Below, one piece after another: positions 6,453 through 14,825 of a stretch of 36,363 nt of DNA (positions within the stretch are counted from its first letter, which is position 1; each line of letters starts with the position of its first letter). The position numbers were made by a program, and so were the translations under genes. A model generated the notes under the pieces. That model ran no database searches. It was not told the DNA's origin and saw only the letters and a list, made by a program, of their open reading frames with translations. The DNA is from Spirochaetota bacterium (GTDB lineage: Bacteria > Spirochaetota > B62-G9 > DRHN01): positions 2,294,504-2,330,866 of the forward strand of contig CP070841.1 of assembly GCA_020342115.1 (NCBI GenBank). Reading direction: 5' to 3'.

Positions 6453-8213
6453 ATGTCGTATGATGCCACAAAAATGGCCGATTGGCAGATTGCACAGGAA
6501 GCAGAGAAAAACATGCCTACCCCTGAAGAATGGCGGGACAAGCTGGGTCTTAAAAAAGACGAGATAATGGCTTACGGGAGAATCAGTAAACTGGACTTTC
6601 TAAAGATCATCGACCGTCTCAAAGGTAACAAAGATGGTAAATATATTGAGGTTACCGCAATTACGCCCACTCCGCTGGGTGAGGGAAAAACAACAACAGC
6701 CATGGGGCTTATGGAGGGCTTTGGAAAGCGAAAAAAGAATATAGGAGGAGCGATACGCCAGCCTTCTGGCGGCCCTACAATGAATATAAAGGGAACCGCT
6801 GCAGGCGGAGGGAACGCACTCCTGATTCCCATGACCGAATTTTCCATGGGCTTGACAGGTGACATAAATGATATAACCAATGCCCATAACCTAGCAATGG
6901 TCGCGCTCACTTCTAGAATGCAGCATGAGTTCAACTATGACGATGCTCAGCTTGCAAAGAGAAAGCTCAAGCGTCTCGATATTGATCCAAGGAGAATGGA
7001 GCTGCGGTGGGCCATTGATTTCTGTGCTCAGGCATTAAGAAACATTGTAATAGGACTCGGTGGCAAGATGGATGGGTTCATGATGAGCTCCGGATTTCAG
7101 ATCACGGTGAGCTCGGAGCTTATGGCTATTCTTTCAATAGCACGCGATCTGAAGGACCTGCGTGAGAGAATCGGCAAGATAACAATTGCGTATAGCAACA
7201 GTGGAGATCCCATTTCTGCTGATGATCTCGAGGTCGGGGGAGCTATGACTGCATGGATGAGAAACGCCATCAATCCCACACTGGCATGTACTGTTGAGTA
7301 CCAGCCCTGTATGGTACATGCTGGGCCATTTGCAAATATCGCAGTAGGTCAGTCGTCTATTATTGCTGATAGAGTCGGATTGAAGATGTTTGACTATCAC
7401 GTTACAGAAAGCGGATTTGCTGCGGATATAGGTTTCGAAAAGTTCTGGAATGTCAAATGCCGGCTTTCAGGGCTAAAGCCGAACGTGTCAGTGCTCACTG
7501 CAACTATAAGAGCTCTTAAGATGCATGGTGGGGGGCCAAGAGTCGTACCAGGCAGACCGCTTGCAGATGAATATACTAAGGAGAATCTTGGCCTTCTCGA
7601 AAAGGGTATAGAGAACCTGTTACACAATATAAATGTTGTGAAAAAATCCGGTATTAAACCGGTAGTGTGCATAAATGCATTCCATACAGATACTAAAAAC
7701 GAAATTGCACTGGTCAAAAAACATGCTGAAGCAGCCGGCGCTCGATGTGCAACTTCAGAGCACTGGCTCAAGGGAGGCGATGGCGCACTCGAGCTCACAG
7801 ATGCTGTTATCGATGCCTGTGAGGAAAAGGTTGATTTCAAATTTCTTTATCCATTGGAAATGCCCTTCAGAGAGAGGGTAAGCCAAATTGCTAAAGAAGT
7901 GTATGGGGCAGATGGTGTTGTATGGACACCGGAAGCTGAGGTCAAGGCAAAAGGTTTCGAAGATGATCCTGCATTCAAAGACTATAACACTATGATGGTC
8001 AAGACACACCTGAGCCTGAGCCACGACCCGACACTCAAGGGTGTACCAAAGGGATGGAAGCTTCCGATTAGAGATATTCTCCTATTCTCAGGTGCGAAGT
8101 TCCTTTGCCCGATGGCTGGAACGATCAGTCTAATGCCCGGGACTTCATCGGATCCTGCATACAGGAAGGTTGATGTGGATGTTAGTACAGGTGCAGTAAA
8201 GGGGCTCTTCTAA
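6453..8213 (+). CDS. fhs: formate-tetrahydrofolate ligase
   Basis: This 586-residue protein matches formyl-THF synthetase, which makes 10-formyl-THF from formate, THF and ATP. The ATP-binding segment T-P-L-G-E-G-K-T is at 73-80, followed by R-Q-P-S-G-G-P and a long conserved body with F-S-M-G-L-T-G-D-I and a C-terminal L-M-P-G-T-S segment. The family is usually about 550-560 residues. The extra length is mainly at the N-terminus. The start is firm: GGAGG lies just upstream. fhs stands alone behind its own promoter and ends at a classic terminator, about 3 kb from folD/fchA, whose products process the same C1 unit. Together they form the formate-to-methylene-THF part of a methyl branch. Confidence 0.97.
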   Translation: MSYDATKMADWQIAQEAEKNMPTPEEWRDKLGLKKDEIMAYGRISKLDFLKIIDRLKGNKDGKYIEVTAITPTPLGEGKTTTAMGLMEGFGKRKKNIGGAIRQPSGGPTMNIKGTAAGGGNALLIPMTEFSMGLTGDINDITNAHNLAMVALTSRMQHEFNYDDAQLAKRKLKRLDIDPRRMELRWAIDFCAQALRNIVIGLGGKMDGFMMSSGFQITVSSELMAILSIARDLKDLRERIGKITIAYSNSGDPISADDLEVGGAMTAWMRNAINPTLACTVEYQPCMVHAGPFANIAVGQSSIIADRVGLKMFDYHVTESGFAADIGFEKFWNVKCRLSGLKPNVSVLTATIRALKMHGGGPRVVPGRPLADEYTKENLGLLEKGIENLLHNINVVKKSGIKPVVCINAFHTDTKNEIALVKKHAEAAGARCATSEHWLKGGDGALELTDAVIDACEEKVDFKFLYPLEMPFRERVSQIAKEVYGADGVVWTPEAEVKAKGFEDDPAFKDYNTMMVKTHLSLSHDPTLKGVPKGWKLPIRDILLFSGAKFLCPMAGTISLMPGTSSDPAYRKVDVDVSTGAVKGLF

Positions 8214-8270
8214 ACCTGACGAATGTATTTTAAAGAATGCATTCATTGTAAGAAAATAATTGTTTTTTCA

Positions 8271-8307
8271 GTCAAGCGTCCCGGAGGCGGGATGCTTGAC
8301 TTTTTTA
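8271..8307 (+). terminator. Rho-independent terminator of fhs
   Basis: GTCAAGC and GCTTGAC arms with an inner TCCCG/CGGGA stem and a GAGG loop, followed directly by six T residues (8301-8306). Confidence 0.9.
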
Positions 8308-8323
8308 TTAATAGGAAATGGTC

Positions 8324-9025
8324 ATGAATAGAGAAATATGTATTCTCGTGTCATATCTCAAAGAAATTCTACCTTTCATAGATCATTTAAGTGATTTAAA
8401 TACAGAAAGGAAGGGAAAATTTATTTTTTATAAAGGAACCTTAGCTGAGAAACGGGTACTAGTAATACAGACTCTTATAAAAGAGGGTAAAACAATCAGT
8501 TCCCTTATAAAAGGTGCTTCTTTAGTTATCTCAACCGGTATCTGCGGAGCCCTTGTTCCATATCTCCATACAGGCGATATTATTATTGCAGAAAAAGTTT
8601 TTTTATATAAAAAAACAGATTCTGACAAAATAGCCAACAAGTCAGAGAATCAGGCATTTCAATCTTTAAAGATACCTGCTGCCAGTCGAGTATATGAGAG
8701 GCTTAAGAAGAAATATGAAGATAAACAATTTTCGATAGATAAAGGCCTAACAGTTACATCAGATTTTGTATTACAAAATACTGATAGGAAGATTGCCGTT
8801 AACAAAAAAACCAGTGCTCTCTCTGTAGATATGGAGGATTTTCACAGGCTCAGTATTGCCAAAGAACTGGGTATACCATTTCTCAGTATAAGGGCAGTCT
8901 TCGATGAGCTTCATGAAGAAATTCTACCATGTAAGGGCGTAATACATCCTTCTTTCAAGGAAAAACTTATTGGTACTACCAAAAACCTCGCTATTGCTGT
9001 AAAGGCAATAATCTTAAGTTCTTAA
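8324..9025 (+). CDS. nucleoside phosphorylase/nucleosidase family protein (MTAN/HpnG-like)
   Basis: This roughly 233-residue protein of the PNP/UDP phosphorylase-MTA/SAH nucleosidase superfamily has an S-T-G-I-C-G-A-L substrate loop near 68-75, G-D-I-I-I-A and a V-D-M-E-D segment followed by G-I-P-F-L-S-I-R-A-V-F-D-E. This is the usual V-x-M-E ... R-x-x-x-D layout that holds the ribose and the base-contacting Asp. The acidic change in V-D-M-E and the E-I-L-P tail resemble hopanoid-associated nucleosidases (HpnG) as much as MTA/SAH nucleosidase, and futalosine hydrolase is another possibility. ATG 8324 has AGGA 7 bases upstream, and 8318 is in frame too. It follows the fhs terminator and has no obvious operon partner. 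Confidence 0.68.
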   Translation: MNREICILVSYLKEILPFIDHLSDLNTERKGKFIFYKGTLAEKRVLVIQTLIKEGKTISSLIKGASLVISTGICGALVPYLHTGDIIIAEKVFLYKKTDSDKIANKSENQAFQSLKIPAASRVYERLKKKYEDKQFSIDKGLTVTSDFVLQNTDRKIAVNKKTSALSVDMEDFHRLSIAKELGIPFLSIRAVFDELHEEILPCKGVIHPSFKEKLIGTTKNLAIAVKAIILSS

Positions 9026-9100
9026 ATTTTTAACCTTTGAGTATTGAGAAAAAACCACTAGAAAAAAGACCTTTCATTTTTAGGCTAAATTATATATATT

Positions 9101-9130
9101 TTATATAATAAGTAATAATATATTATATAA
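9101..9130. promoter_or_regulatory. perfect inverted repeat, probable VapB operator
   Basis: TTATATAATA (9101-9110) and TATTATATAA (9121-9130) are exact reverse complements across a 10-base spacer, 21 bases before vapB. Toxin-antitoxin operons are usually self-repressed by the antitoxin binding such sites, so this is the natural operator. The region is extremely AT-rich and also contains the likely -10 element. Confidence 0.6.
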
Positions 9131-9151
9131 TTTTTATAGAGGTACCTGTAT

Positions 9152-9412
9152 ATGGCTAAAATAATGGTTTCCTGTCCGGATAGCTTTTTAGAAGAGATTG
9201 ATTTACTTGCAAAAGCCGAGCACCGCTCACGAAGTGAATTAATCAGAGAAGCATTGAGAGAATACATGCATAAAAGTATGGCTAATAAGAAGCCTATCAA
9301 CAATCCGCAAGTGAAAAATGCTTTTGAAATGATTCGCTCTCTGAAGTGGAAGGGAGAATTCGATTCAACAAAAATGATCAGGGAGATGAGAGATAGCAGA
9401 TATTCACAATGA
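9152..9412 (+). CDS. vapB: ribbon-helix-helix (CopG/VapB-type) antitoxin
   Basis: This 86-residue protein has an N-terminal ribbon-helix-helix fold: strand I-M-V-S-C-P at 4-9, then helices containing R-S-R-S-E-L-I-R-E-A-L-R-E-Y-M, the standard CopG signature. The C-terminal half (about 50-86) is charged and probably wraps the toxin. AGAGGT at 9138-9143 lies 8 bases before ATG 9152. Its stop overlaps the vapC start by 4 bases (ATGA), the usual arrangement for translationally coupled antitoxin-toxin pairs. It is expected to neutralise VapC and bind the inverted repeat at 9101-9130. Confidence 0.85.
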   Translation: MAKIMVSCPDSFLEEIDLLAKAEHRSRSELIREALREYMHKSMANKKPINNPQVKNAFEMIRSLKWKGEFDSTKMIREMRDSRYSQ

Positions 9413-9834
9413 ATCTATGTGTTGTTGACACTTCTGTAGTCTTTAAATGGTATAGACAGCCTGATGATGAGGATCACGTTCTTAAGGCGCTCAGTATCCT
9501 TGAAAAACATCTCAACGGAGAGCTTTTGATTCACGTTCCGGATCTTTTGTTCTATGAGCTGGGTAACATCTTGAGATTCAAGGAAGACAACCTGTTGGAG
9601 AATCCCATACTTATATTAAGAAACACGTTTCTGCTAGGTCTTACAATACATCCCCTTGAATCTTTACTATCAGAAGTAGCCTTTGATCTGGCAAAGAAAT
9701 ATGAAATAACTTTTTACGATGCTTCTTTCATGGCACTTTCCCAAATCCTGGATGTCACATTTGTAACTGCAGATAAAAAACTTTATGGAATGATAGAATC
9801 ATTTCCAGGTATAGAATTATTAGCGAATTTCTGA
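9409..9834 (+). CDS. vapC: PIN-domain ribonuclease toxin
   Basis: This 141-residue PIN domain keeps the four acidic residues of the metal-dependent RNase site: D7 (V-V-D-T-S), E50 (F-Y-E-L), D104 (F-Y-D-A) and D122 (T-A-D-K-K-L). Known VapC toxins cut tRNA or rRNA and stop growth when the antitoxin is degraded. No residue appears lost, so it should be active. It lies just upstream of the tRNA(CAT) gene, which may be coincidence, although initiator and other tRNAs are common VapC targets. Confidence 0.88.
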   Translation: MNLCVVDTSVVFKWYRQPDDEDHVLKALSILEKHLNGELLIHVPDLLFYELGNILRFKEDNLLENPILILRNTFLLGLTIHPLESLLSEVAFDLAKKYEITFYDASFMALSQILDVTFVTADKKLYGMIESFPGIELLANF

Positions 9835-9914
9835 GTGTAAATATTGGATGTAACTATTGGATTATTAGTAGTGTGACTATTATGGGTAACAAGAAAAAGG
9901 AGTTTTGATTTCTC

Positions 9915-9943
9915 TTGACTCGTTATACATTTCAATGTACATA
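9915..9943 (+). promoter_or_regulatory. possible promoter of tRNA(CAT)
   Basis: TTGACT (9915-9920), 17 bases, then TACATA (9938-9943), about 14 bases before the mature tRNA 5' end. The -10 box is weak. Confidence 0.35.
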
Positions 9944-9957
9944 TAAATTAATTGAAT

Positions 9958-10031
9958 GGCGGCGTAGCTCAGACGGTTAGAGCATGCGGCTCATATCCGC
10001 AGTGTCCGGGGTTCGATTCCCTGCGCCGCTA
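9958..10031 (+). tRNA. tRNA with CAT anticodon (elongator Met, or Ile2)
   Basis: A full cloverleaf of 74 bases can be drawn. The acceptor GGCGGCG pairs with CGCCGCT, the D stem is GCTC/GAGC, the anticodon stem is TGCGG/CCGCA with loop CTCATAT, and the T arm is CGGGG-TTCGATT-CCCTG. The anticodon is CAT. The three G-C pairs of initiator tRNA are absent from the anticodon stem, so it is elongator tRNA-Met or the lysidine-modified tRNA-Ile2. The 3' CCA is not encoded (A then CAT follows). The first acceptor pair is G1-T72, an unusual wobble. Confidence 0.93.
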
Positions 10032-10055
10032 CATATTATACAATGCAGGATTTTA

Positions 10056-10087
10056 ACACAGCCTTTTGCTAAGGGCTGTGTTTTTTT
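10056..10087 (+). terminator. Rho-independent terminator after the tRNA
   Basis: ACACAGCC (10056-10063) and GGCTGTGT (10074-10081) pair perfectly over a 10-base loop, followed by a run of seven T residues. Confidence 0.9.
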
Positions 10088-10198
10088 ATCCGGAGATTTT
10101 TTCCTGGTGTACTCGATAAGATACTACGTTAGGCATTCAGCAAAGCATTTGGCAAAGGCTGTTAATCTAATAACGAAGTAAGAAAAGTATCGTGAGAC

Positions 10199-10471
10199 TC
10201 ATTTTTTGGTATTTCTAAATTTCTGAACATATCCGCAAGAATCAGGGAGATAAGGTGAAAATAGAGCCCTAAATAAATTTACTTTTTTACAGGTGTGACA
10301 GACAGTGAACCGGTTATCATATACCGTACAATCATTTGTTTTCCCGTCGAGATATACACATGGATTGCTATAGTCAATCTTCAGTTTAGTGAGTGTGCGA
10401 GTCTTTTTATAACAGCAAGTCCCGCATCTACGACATATAGAGTCCCAATATTCCTTAGAATATTTAGACAT
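10199..10471 (-). CDS. small cysteine-rich YkgJ/YcgN-like protein
   Basis: This 90-residue protein has eight cysteines in a pattern typical of the YkgJ-type putative zinc/iron-cluster family: C-R-R-C-G-T-C-C near 13-20, then N-P-C-V-Y-L, D-C-T-V-Y-D-x-R-F-x-V-C-x-x-C and a late S-C-G-Y. W9 and the W-x-x-I-C-x-x-C-G-x-C-C start recall E. coli YcgN (UPF0260), although this copy is shorter. The function is unknown, and metal binding is inferred from the cysteines. GGAGGTGA precedes the ATG at 10469-10471. A strong terminator lies beyond its 3' end on the opposite strand. Confidence 0.7.
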   Translation of the reverse strand: MSKYSKEYWDSICRRCGTCCYKKTRTLTKLKIDYSNPCVYLDGKTNDCTVYDNRFTVCHTCKKVNLFRALFSPYLPDSCGYVQKFRNTKK

Positions 10472-10520
10472 AGTTAACTCTCTTCACCTCCGCTACCCTC
10501 GCAAAGAGTGTATGACGAGA

Positions 10521-10661
10521 TCAATATCCTGTAAGTTCCACAAAAGCCTGCCCCTTAAGTAGAAAAGTCCCTACTCTGCCACTCACCAAGCCTTCAAAAA
10601 AACTCATGATGACCTGATTATCAAACGTCGATTCGACTTTGAATTCGGTATTGATACTCAT
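10521..10661 (-). pseudogene. 46-codon remnant resembling the C-terminus of a CrtC/AttH lipocalin-like hydrolase
   Basis: A minus-strand frame from ATG (10659-10661) to TGA (10521-10523) ends in G-Q-A-F-V-E-L-T-G-Y and has F-F-E-G-L-V about 20 residues earlier. From memory, AttH/CrtC predicted secreted hydrolases finish with a W-E-G-x-V segment and a final G-x-G-Y-x-E-L-T-G-Y. A full protein would be about 350 residues, and an in-frame TGA lies a few codons upstream, so this looks like a decayed tail. The rest of the 455-base gap (10472-10926) holds no recognisable gene besides the pckG promoter. An independent small protein is possible but lacks a ribosome site. Confidence 0.42.
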
Positions 10662-10873
10662 TAGAGTAACTTTTCAGTTTATAGAATAACTATGGAACAG
10701 ACGATGTGCAACAACTATACAGTGTAATAAACCTGGTCTATTTTATCTCAAAATTGATAAGATTTGGTGTAATTCGAGGTTCATCATTGAACAGTAAAAA
10801 CCGTAAAGAGTCCGCAATACGCCCATTAAATATTTACGAATACTTTCCCCACCGAAATATAACTTTTTATACA

Positions 10874-10902
10874 TTGACATTTTAAAAATAATCAATAATA
10901 AT
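10874..10902 (+). promoter_or_regulatory. sigma70-like promoter of the pckG-nad operon
   Basis: TTGACA (10874-10879, perfect) and AATAAT (10897-10902, 5 of 6) are separated by 17 bases. The predicted start of transcription is about 18 bases before the pckG ATG, leaving a very short leader without an obvious Shine-Dalgarno site. Confidence 0.6.
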
Positions 10903-10926
10903 AGTCGCCAATACCTAAGATGATGG

Positions 10927-12804
10927 ATGGATAATGTGGGACAATCAAACATTCTAAAGGATAGACTGGAAGAAAAAGAGTACAGGAAGATACAGGCAAT
11001 AGAGAACAGCAAGGTTCATGAATTTCTTGAGAAATATATCGAGCTCTGCAACCCTGACTCCGTATTTGTTGTGACCGATGCACGAGAAGATATAGAGTGC
11101 GTAAGGCAGGCAGCCATCAGTAATAAGGAAGAAGAAGAACTCGCTATTCGGGGGCACACGGTTCACTTTGATGGTTATAATGATCAGGCGAGGGATAAAA
11201 AGCAGACGAAATTCCTTCTCCCGGAAGGGATGAGCCTTGGTGCAAACATCAATGCAATGGAGAGGGAGGAGGGGCTTTCAGAGATACACTCGATTTTTAA
11301 GGATATTATGAAGGGCAATAGACTTTTTGTCAGATTTTTCTCCCTCGGTCCTTTGAATTCGGAGTTCTCGATTTCGTGTATACAGCTCACAGATTCTGCC
11401 TACGTTGCCCATTCAGAGGACCTTCTCTACAGGCAGGGGTATGAACAGTTTAAACGAATCAGAGAGGATGATGAGTTCTTCAAGTTTGTTCATTCCGCCG
11501 GCAGACTCGAAAACAGCGTCTCAATGAATACAGAAAAACGTAGAATATACATAGATCTCAAGGGAAATACTGTGTGCAGTGCCAATACACAGTATGGAGG
11601 AAATACACTGGGATTGAAGAAGCTTGCCATGAGGCTGGCCATCCAGAAAGGTGATCGCGAGGGCTGGCTCACAGAGCATATGTTTATACTGGGAGTTAAC
11701 GGACCAGGCGAGAGGGTGAGCTACTTTTCCGGAGCATTCCCATCTCTGTGCGGGAAGACATCCACTTCGATGGTCGAGGGTGAGAGAATCATAGGTGATG
11801 ATATTGCGTATCTGAGAAAGAGAGATGGCAGTGTATATGGTGTCAATGTTGAAAAGGGAATATTCGGGATAATACAGGGAGTGAACGCAAAGGATGATAC
11901 AATCATATGGAAGGCATTGCACTCAGAAGGGGAGGTTATCTTTTCAAATGTATTCGTTACCGAGGAGAGAGGAGTCTACTGGATAGGAAAGGATGATAAT
12001 CCTCCTGAGAAAGGGATCAACCATTCTGGTGAGTGGTTTCCTGGTAAGAAGGACAGTGCCGGTGTAGAGGTGGATATTTCACATAAAAATGCTCGGTTTA
12101 CTCTTGATATAAAACTTCTCGAAAATCGTGATCCGGAAATGGAAAATCCCGATGGGGTACAGATAAGCGGGATGATCTACGGGGGGAGAGACTCAGATAC
12201 GTGGGTGCCTGTTGAAGAGGCATTTGACTGGGAGCATGGAATTATAACCAAGGGAGCATCTCTTGAATCAGAGACAACTGCAGCCACTCTGGGAAAGGAA
12301 GGGGTGAGGGTTTTCAACCCCATGTCAAACCTCGATTTTCTCTCAATTACAATTGGAAAGTATATCCAGAATAATCTAGATTTTGGTAAAGGTCTGTCAA
12401 GTCCACCAAGGATATACTCTGTGAACTATTTCCTCAAAGACAAAATAGGCAACTGGCTCAATGAAAGGGAGGACAAGCGCGTCTGGCTGAAATGGATGGA
12501 ATTGCGAGTACATGATGAAGCTATGGCCATCGAGACTCCCACGGGATATATTCCCAAGTATGAAGATCTCAAAAGACTCTTCGATGAAGTGCTCAAAAAG
12601 GATTACTCAGAATCAAACTATATTGAGCAGTTTACCATGAGAATACCGGAGAATTTACAAAAGATAGATCGCATTCTTAAGATCTATAGGGAAGATGTAC
12701 CGGATACACCAGGTATTGTCTTTGATGTTCTGGATGAACAGTGCTCCCGTCTTCTTCAGACACAGAAAGAGCATGGCGATTATGTCTCTCCTTTTGACCT
12801 TTGA
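10927..12804 (+). CDS. pckG: phosphoenolpyruvate carboxykinase (GTP)
   Basis: This 625-residue protein interconverts oxaloacetate and PEP with GTP/GDP. GTP-type signatures are Y-G-G-N at 223-226, the P-loop F-P-S-L-C-G-K-T at 271-278 with the family's reactive Cys, G-D-D-I-A-Y-L near 291 (kinase-2/metal), M-E-N-P-D-G-V-Q-I-S, and a nucleotide-base segment around F-N-P-M-S-N-L-D-F-L. The length is close to the usual 590-625. The sequence is divergent (S-T-S-M rather than T-N-L-A-M after the P-loop) but all core motifs remain. Translation starts at ATG 10927, or possibly GTG 10936. Its stop lies 35 bases before nadC, so the two are probably co-transcribed. Confidence 0.95.
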   Translation: MDNVGQSNILKDRLEEKEYRKIQAIENSKVHEFLEKYIELCNPDSVFVVTDAREDIECVRQAAISNKEEEELAIRGHTVHFDGYNDQARDKKQTKFLLPEGMSLGANINAMEREEGLSEIHSIFKDIMKGNRLFVRFFSLGPLNSEFSISCIQLTDSAYVAHSEDLLYRQGYEQFKRIREDDEFFKFVHSAGRLENSVSMNTEKRRIYIDLKGNTVCSANTQYGGNTLGLKKLAMRLAIQKGDREGWLTEHMFILGVNGPGERVSYFSGAFPSLCGKTSTSMVEGERIIGDDIAYLRKRDGSVYGVNVEKGIFGIIQGVNAKDDTIIWKALHSEGEVIFSNVFVTEERGVYWIGKDDNPPEKGINHSGEWFPGKKDSAGVEVDISHKNARFTLDIKLLENRDPEMENPDGVQISGMIYGGRDSDTWVPVEEAFDWEHGIITKGASLESETTAATLGKEGVRVFNPMSNLDFLSITIGKYIQNNLDFGKGLSSPPRIYSVNYFLKDKIGNWLNEREDKRVWLKWMELRVHDEAMAIETPTGYIPKYEDLKRLFDEVLKKDYSESNYIEQFTMRIPENLQKIDRILKIYREDVPDTPGIVFDVLDEQCSRLLQTQKEHGDYVSPFDL

Positions 12805-12839
12805 TTCATTCAGACTCGGAACAATCTATGGAGCAGTCG

Positions 12840-13721
12840 ATGGATACTGAATCACTCGATTGCATAGTAAAGTTTGCTCTCAGTGAGGACCTTTCTCCAA
12901 GCTTTGGAAAGGGGTATAAGAACCTCTTACAAGGGGAGAAAGTCGGACAGGGGGATGTCACAACAGAGGCACTTTTCGAAGATCAGGAAGCAGATGCTGA
13001 TGTCATTGCAAAATCAAAGGGTGTTCTTTCAGGAAGCCAACCATTTATTCATGTCTTCAAGCTCATTGATCCAGAAATTGTTGTAAACTTTCTAAAAAAA
13101 GACGGAGAGCAGTTTAATAAGGGTGACCGTATCGTACACTTGCATGGGAAGGTTCGATCGATCCTCATGGGAGAGAGGACAGCGCTAAACTTTATCGGGC
13201 ATCTCTCAGGAGTAGCTACAGAGGTGAAAAAGCTTGTCTCTCTCTTGAAGGGTACAACTATTAAGGTGCTTGATACCCGAAAGACCCTTCCAGGGCTCAG
13301 AGCTCTAGAAAAGGAGGCTGTGTTACATGGTGGGGGTATGAATCACAGGATGGGGCTCTATGATATGGTGCTTTTAAAAGACAATCACATAGATGCCGCC
13401 GGATCGATTAAAGATAGTATCAAAAGGGTTCGATCCTTGTACGGTGAAAGATTCAAGATAGAGGTTGAGACCAGAAACCTTGAAGAAGTAGAGCAGGCGC
13501 TCTTTGCCGGTGCTGACAGGATTATGCTCGATAATATGACAAAAAGCATGATCAAGAAGGCTGCAAGGCTCATAGGAGAGAAGGCCGAGATCGAGGTTTC
13601 AGGCAACCTGACCCGGAAAAGCATCCGTCATCTCAAAGGAATAGGGGTGGATTTCATATCTGCCGGTTATATTACTTATGCTCCAGGACATGCCGATTTT
13701 TCCCTCAAGCTTGGGAAATAG
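12840..13721 (+). CDS. nadC: nicotinate-nucleotide (quinolinate) phosphoribosyltransferase
   Basis: This protein of about 293 residues converts quinolinate and PRPP to nicotinate mononucleotide. Family features are G-D-V-T-T-E near the start, the A-K-S-K-G-V-L-S-G lipoyl-like strand, G-E-R-T-A-L-N-F, D-T-R-K-T-L-P-G-L-R, H-G-G-G-M-N-H-R, L-K-D-N-H-I, E-V-E-T, M-L-D-N-M and S-G-N. ATG 12840 has GGAG 6 bases upstream. ATG 12828 and a TTG at 12801 overlapping the pckG stop are in frame. nadA follows, so these are the last two steps before NaMN. L-aspartate oxidase (nadB) is not in the window. Confidence 0.95.
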   Translation: MDTESLDCIVKFALSEDLSPSFGKGYKNLLQGEKVGQGDVTTEALFEDQEADADVIAKSKGVLSGSQPFIHVFKLIDPEIVVNFLKKDGEQFNKGDRIVHLHGKVRSILMGERTALNFIGHLSGVATEVKKLVSLLKGTTIKVLDTRKTLPGLRALEKEAVLHGGGMNHRMGLYDMVLLKDNHIDAAGSIKDSIKRVRSLYGERFKIEVETRNLEEVEQALFAGADRIMLDNMTKSMIKKAARLIGEKAEIEVSGNLTRKSIRHLKGIGVDFISAGYITYAPGHADFSLKLGK

Positions 13722-13770
13722 TAATTTCAAAATAGCCATAGTATTATTATATTTTTGATAGGGGCAAAAA

Positions 13771-14823
13771 GTGAACATATTAAACCTTGCTGAACTCACT
13801 GATTTGGAAGTTGATAGGAATATAAAAGAGATTAAAGATAAAATTAGTACAGACCTCTTTATACCTGTACACCACTATCAGAGAAATGAAATAGTCCAGT
13901 TTGCAGATTATACCGGGGATTCATTGGAGCTCTCCCGTGTCTCTGCCCAGACCAAAGCAAAATATATAGTTTTTTGCGGTGTGTATTTCATGGCAGAGAT
14001 AGCCAGGGTACTGTCTTCAGAGGAGAAGATGGTTTTTATGCCAAATCGAGATGCCGGGTGCCCGCTTGCAGAGCATGGAAATCTCAGTGACATCAGGTTT
14101 GTGTGGGATAGGCTCCAGATGATCCACCAGAACGAGTGGATTCCGGTAACCTACGCAAACTCACACGCCGATGTCAAGGCATTCTGCGGGAGATATGACG
14201 GATTGGTCTGCACCTCGAGTAATGTAAAGAAAGTATTTCAGACTATTTTAAATGATAACAAAAGAATATTCTTCATGCCTGATAAGAACCTTGGGGTAAA
14301 TACCGCAGTTTCGCTAGGCATGGAGAATGATTTTGCGGTAGTTGACAGAGAATCGGCTTCTTCTATGGAGGCCGTTGAGAGAAAGAGGATTGCCATATGG
14401 AATGGATACTGTTATGTACATACTGTATTTACCGTTGAGCGCGTGAAGCTTTTCAGAGAAAGAGATCCGGAATTCAGGATCATAGTACACCCCGAGTGTA
14501 ATCCTGATGTGGTGAGGGAAGCGGATGTTGTTGGTTCAACATCATTTTTAAAAAGAACTATTGAGGAATCAGAACCTGGAAGCAAATGGGTGGTTGGCAC
14601 TGAAACCATCTTTGTGAATAGACTGAAAGAAGTTCACGAAGATAAAGTGATAGAACCACTGGATCGTTCTGTATGTCTGAATATGTCTATGAACAGAAGA
14701 AGAGATCTGCTGAAAATTCTTATGGCTATTCAGCAGCAGGATTTCTCTCAAGCGATTGTGGTACCTCCTGATGTGCGCGATGATGCAAAAAAGGCTATTT
14801 CACGGATGCTCGAGATAAGCTGA
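13771..14823 (+). CDS. nadA: quinolinate synthase
   Basis: This 350-residue 4Fe-4S enzyme condenses iminoaspartate with dihydroxyacetone phosphate to give quinolinate. The three cluster cysteines appear as C97 (A-G-C-P-L-A), C214 (N-G-Y-C-Y-V-H) and C302 (V-C-L-N-M). Substrate motifs are V-H-H-Y-Q, G-D-S-L-E-L, Y-A-N-S, T-S-S-N, P-D-K-N-L-G, H-P-E-C and G-S-T. The spacing from the first to the second cysteine is longer than in the compact thermophile enzymes, fitting the ~350-residue type. The start is GTG 13771 with AGGGGC upstream. It lies 49 bases after nadC and 2 bases before tsaC, in the same operon. Confidence 0.95.
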   Translation: MNILNLAELTDLEVDRNIKEIKDKISTDLFIPVHHYQRNEIVQFADYTGDSLELSRVSAQTKAKYIVFCGVYFMAEIARVLSSEEKMVFMPNRDAGCPLAEHGNLSDIRFVWDRLQMIHQNEWIPVTYANSHADVKAFCGRYDGLVCTSSNVKKVFQTILNDNKRIFFMPDKNLGVNTAVSLGMENDFAVVDRESASSMEAVERKRIAIWNGYCYVHTVFTVERVKLFRERDPEFRIIVHPECNPDVVREADVVGSTSFLKRTIEESEPGSKWVVGTETIFVNRLKEVHEDKVIEPLDRSVCLNMSMNRRRDLLKILMAIQQQDFSQAIVVPPDVRDDAKKAISRMLEIS

Positions 14824-14825
14824 CC

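Noticed and set aside
9984..10181. 65-codon plus-strand frame over the tRNA and its terminator
   Set aside because: It runs through the tRNA(CAT) and the following terminator hairpin and has no family resemblance.
10743..11012. 89-codon minus-strand frame before and inside pckG
   Set aside because: It overlaps the pckG start and promoter, has no ribosome site and resembles no protein I know. It could hide decayed sequence but is not supported as a gene.
12801..12839. TTG start for nadC overlapping the pckG stop
   Set aside because: The added residues are poorly conserved in style and ATG 12840 has a better ribosome site.
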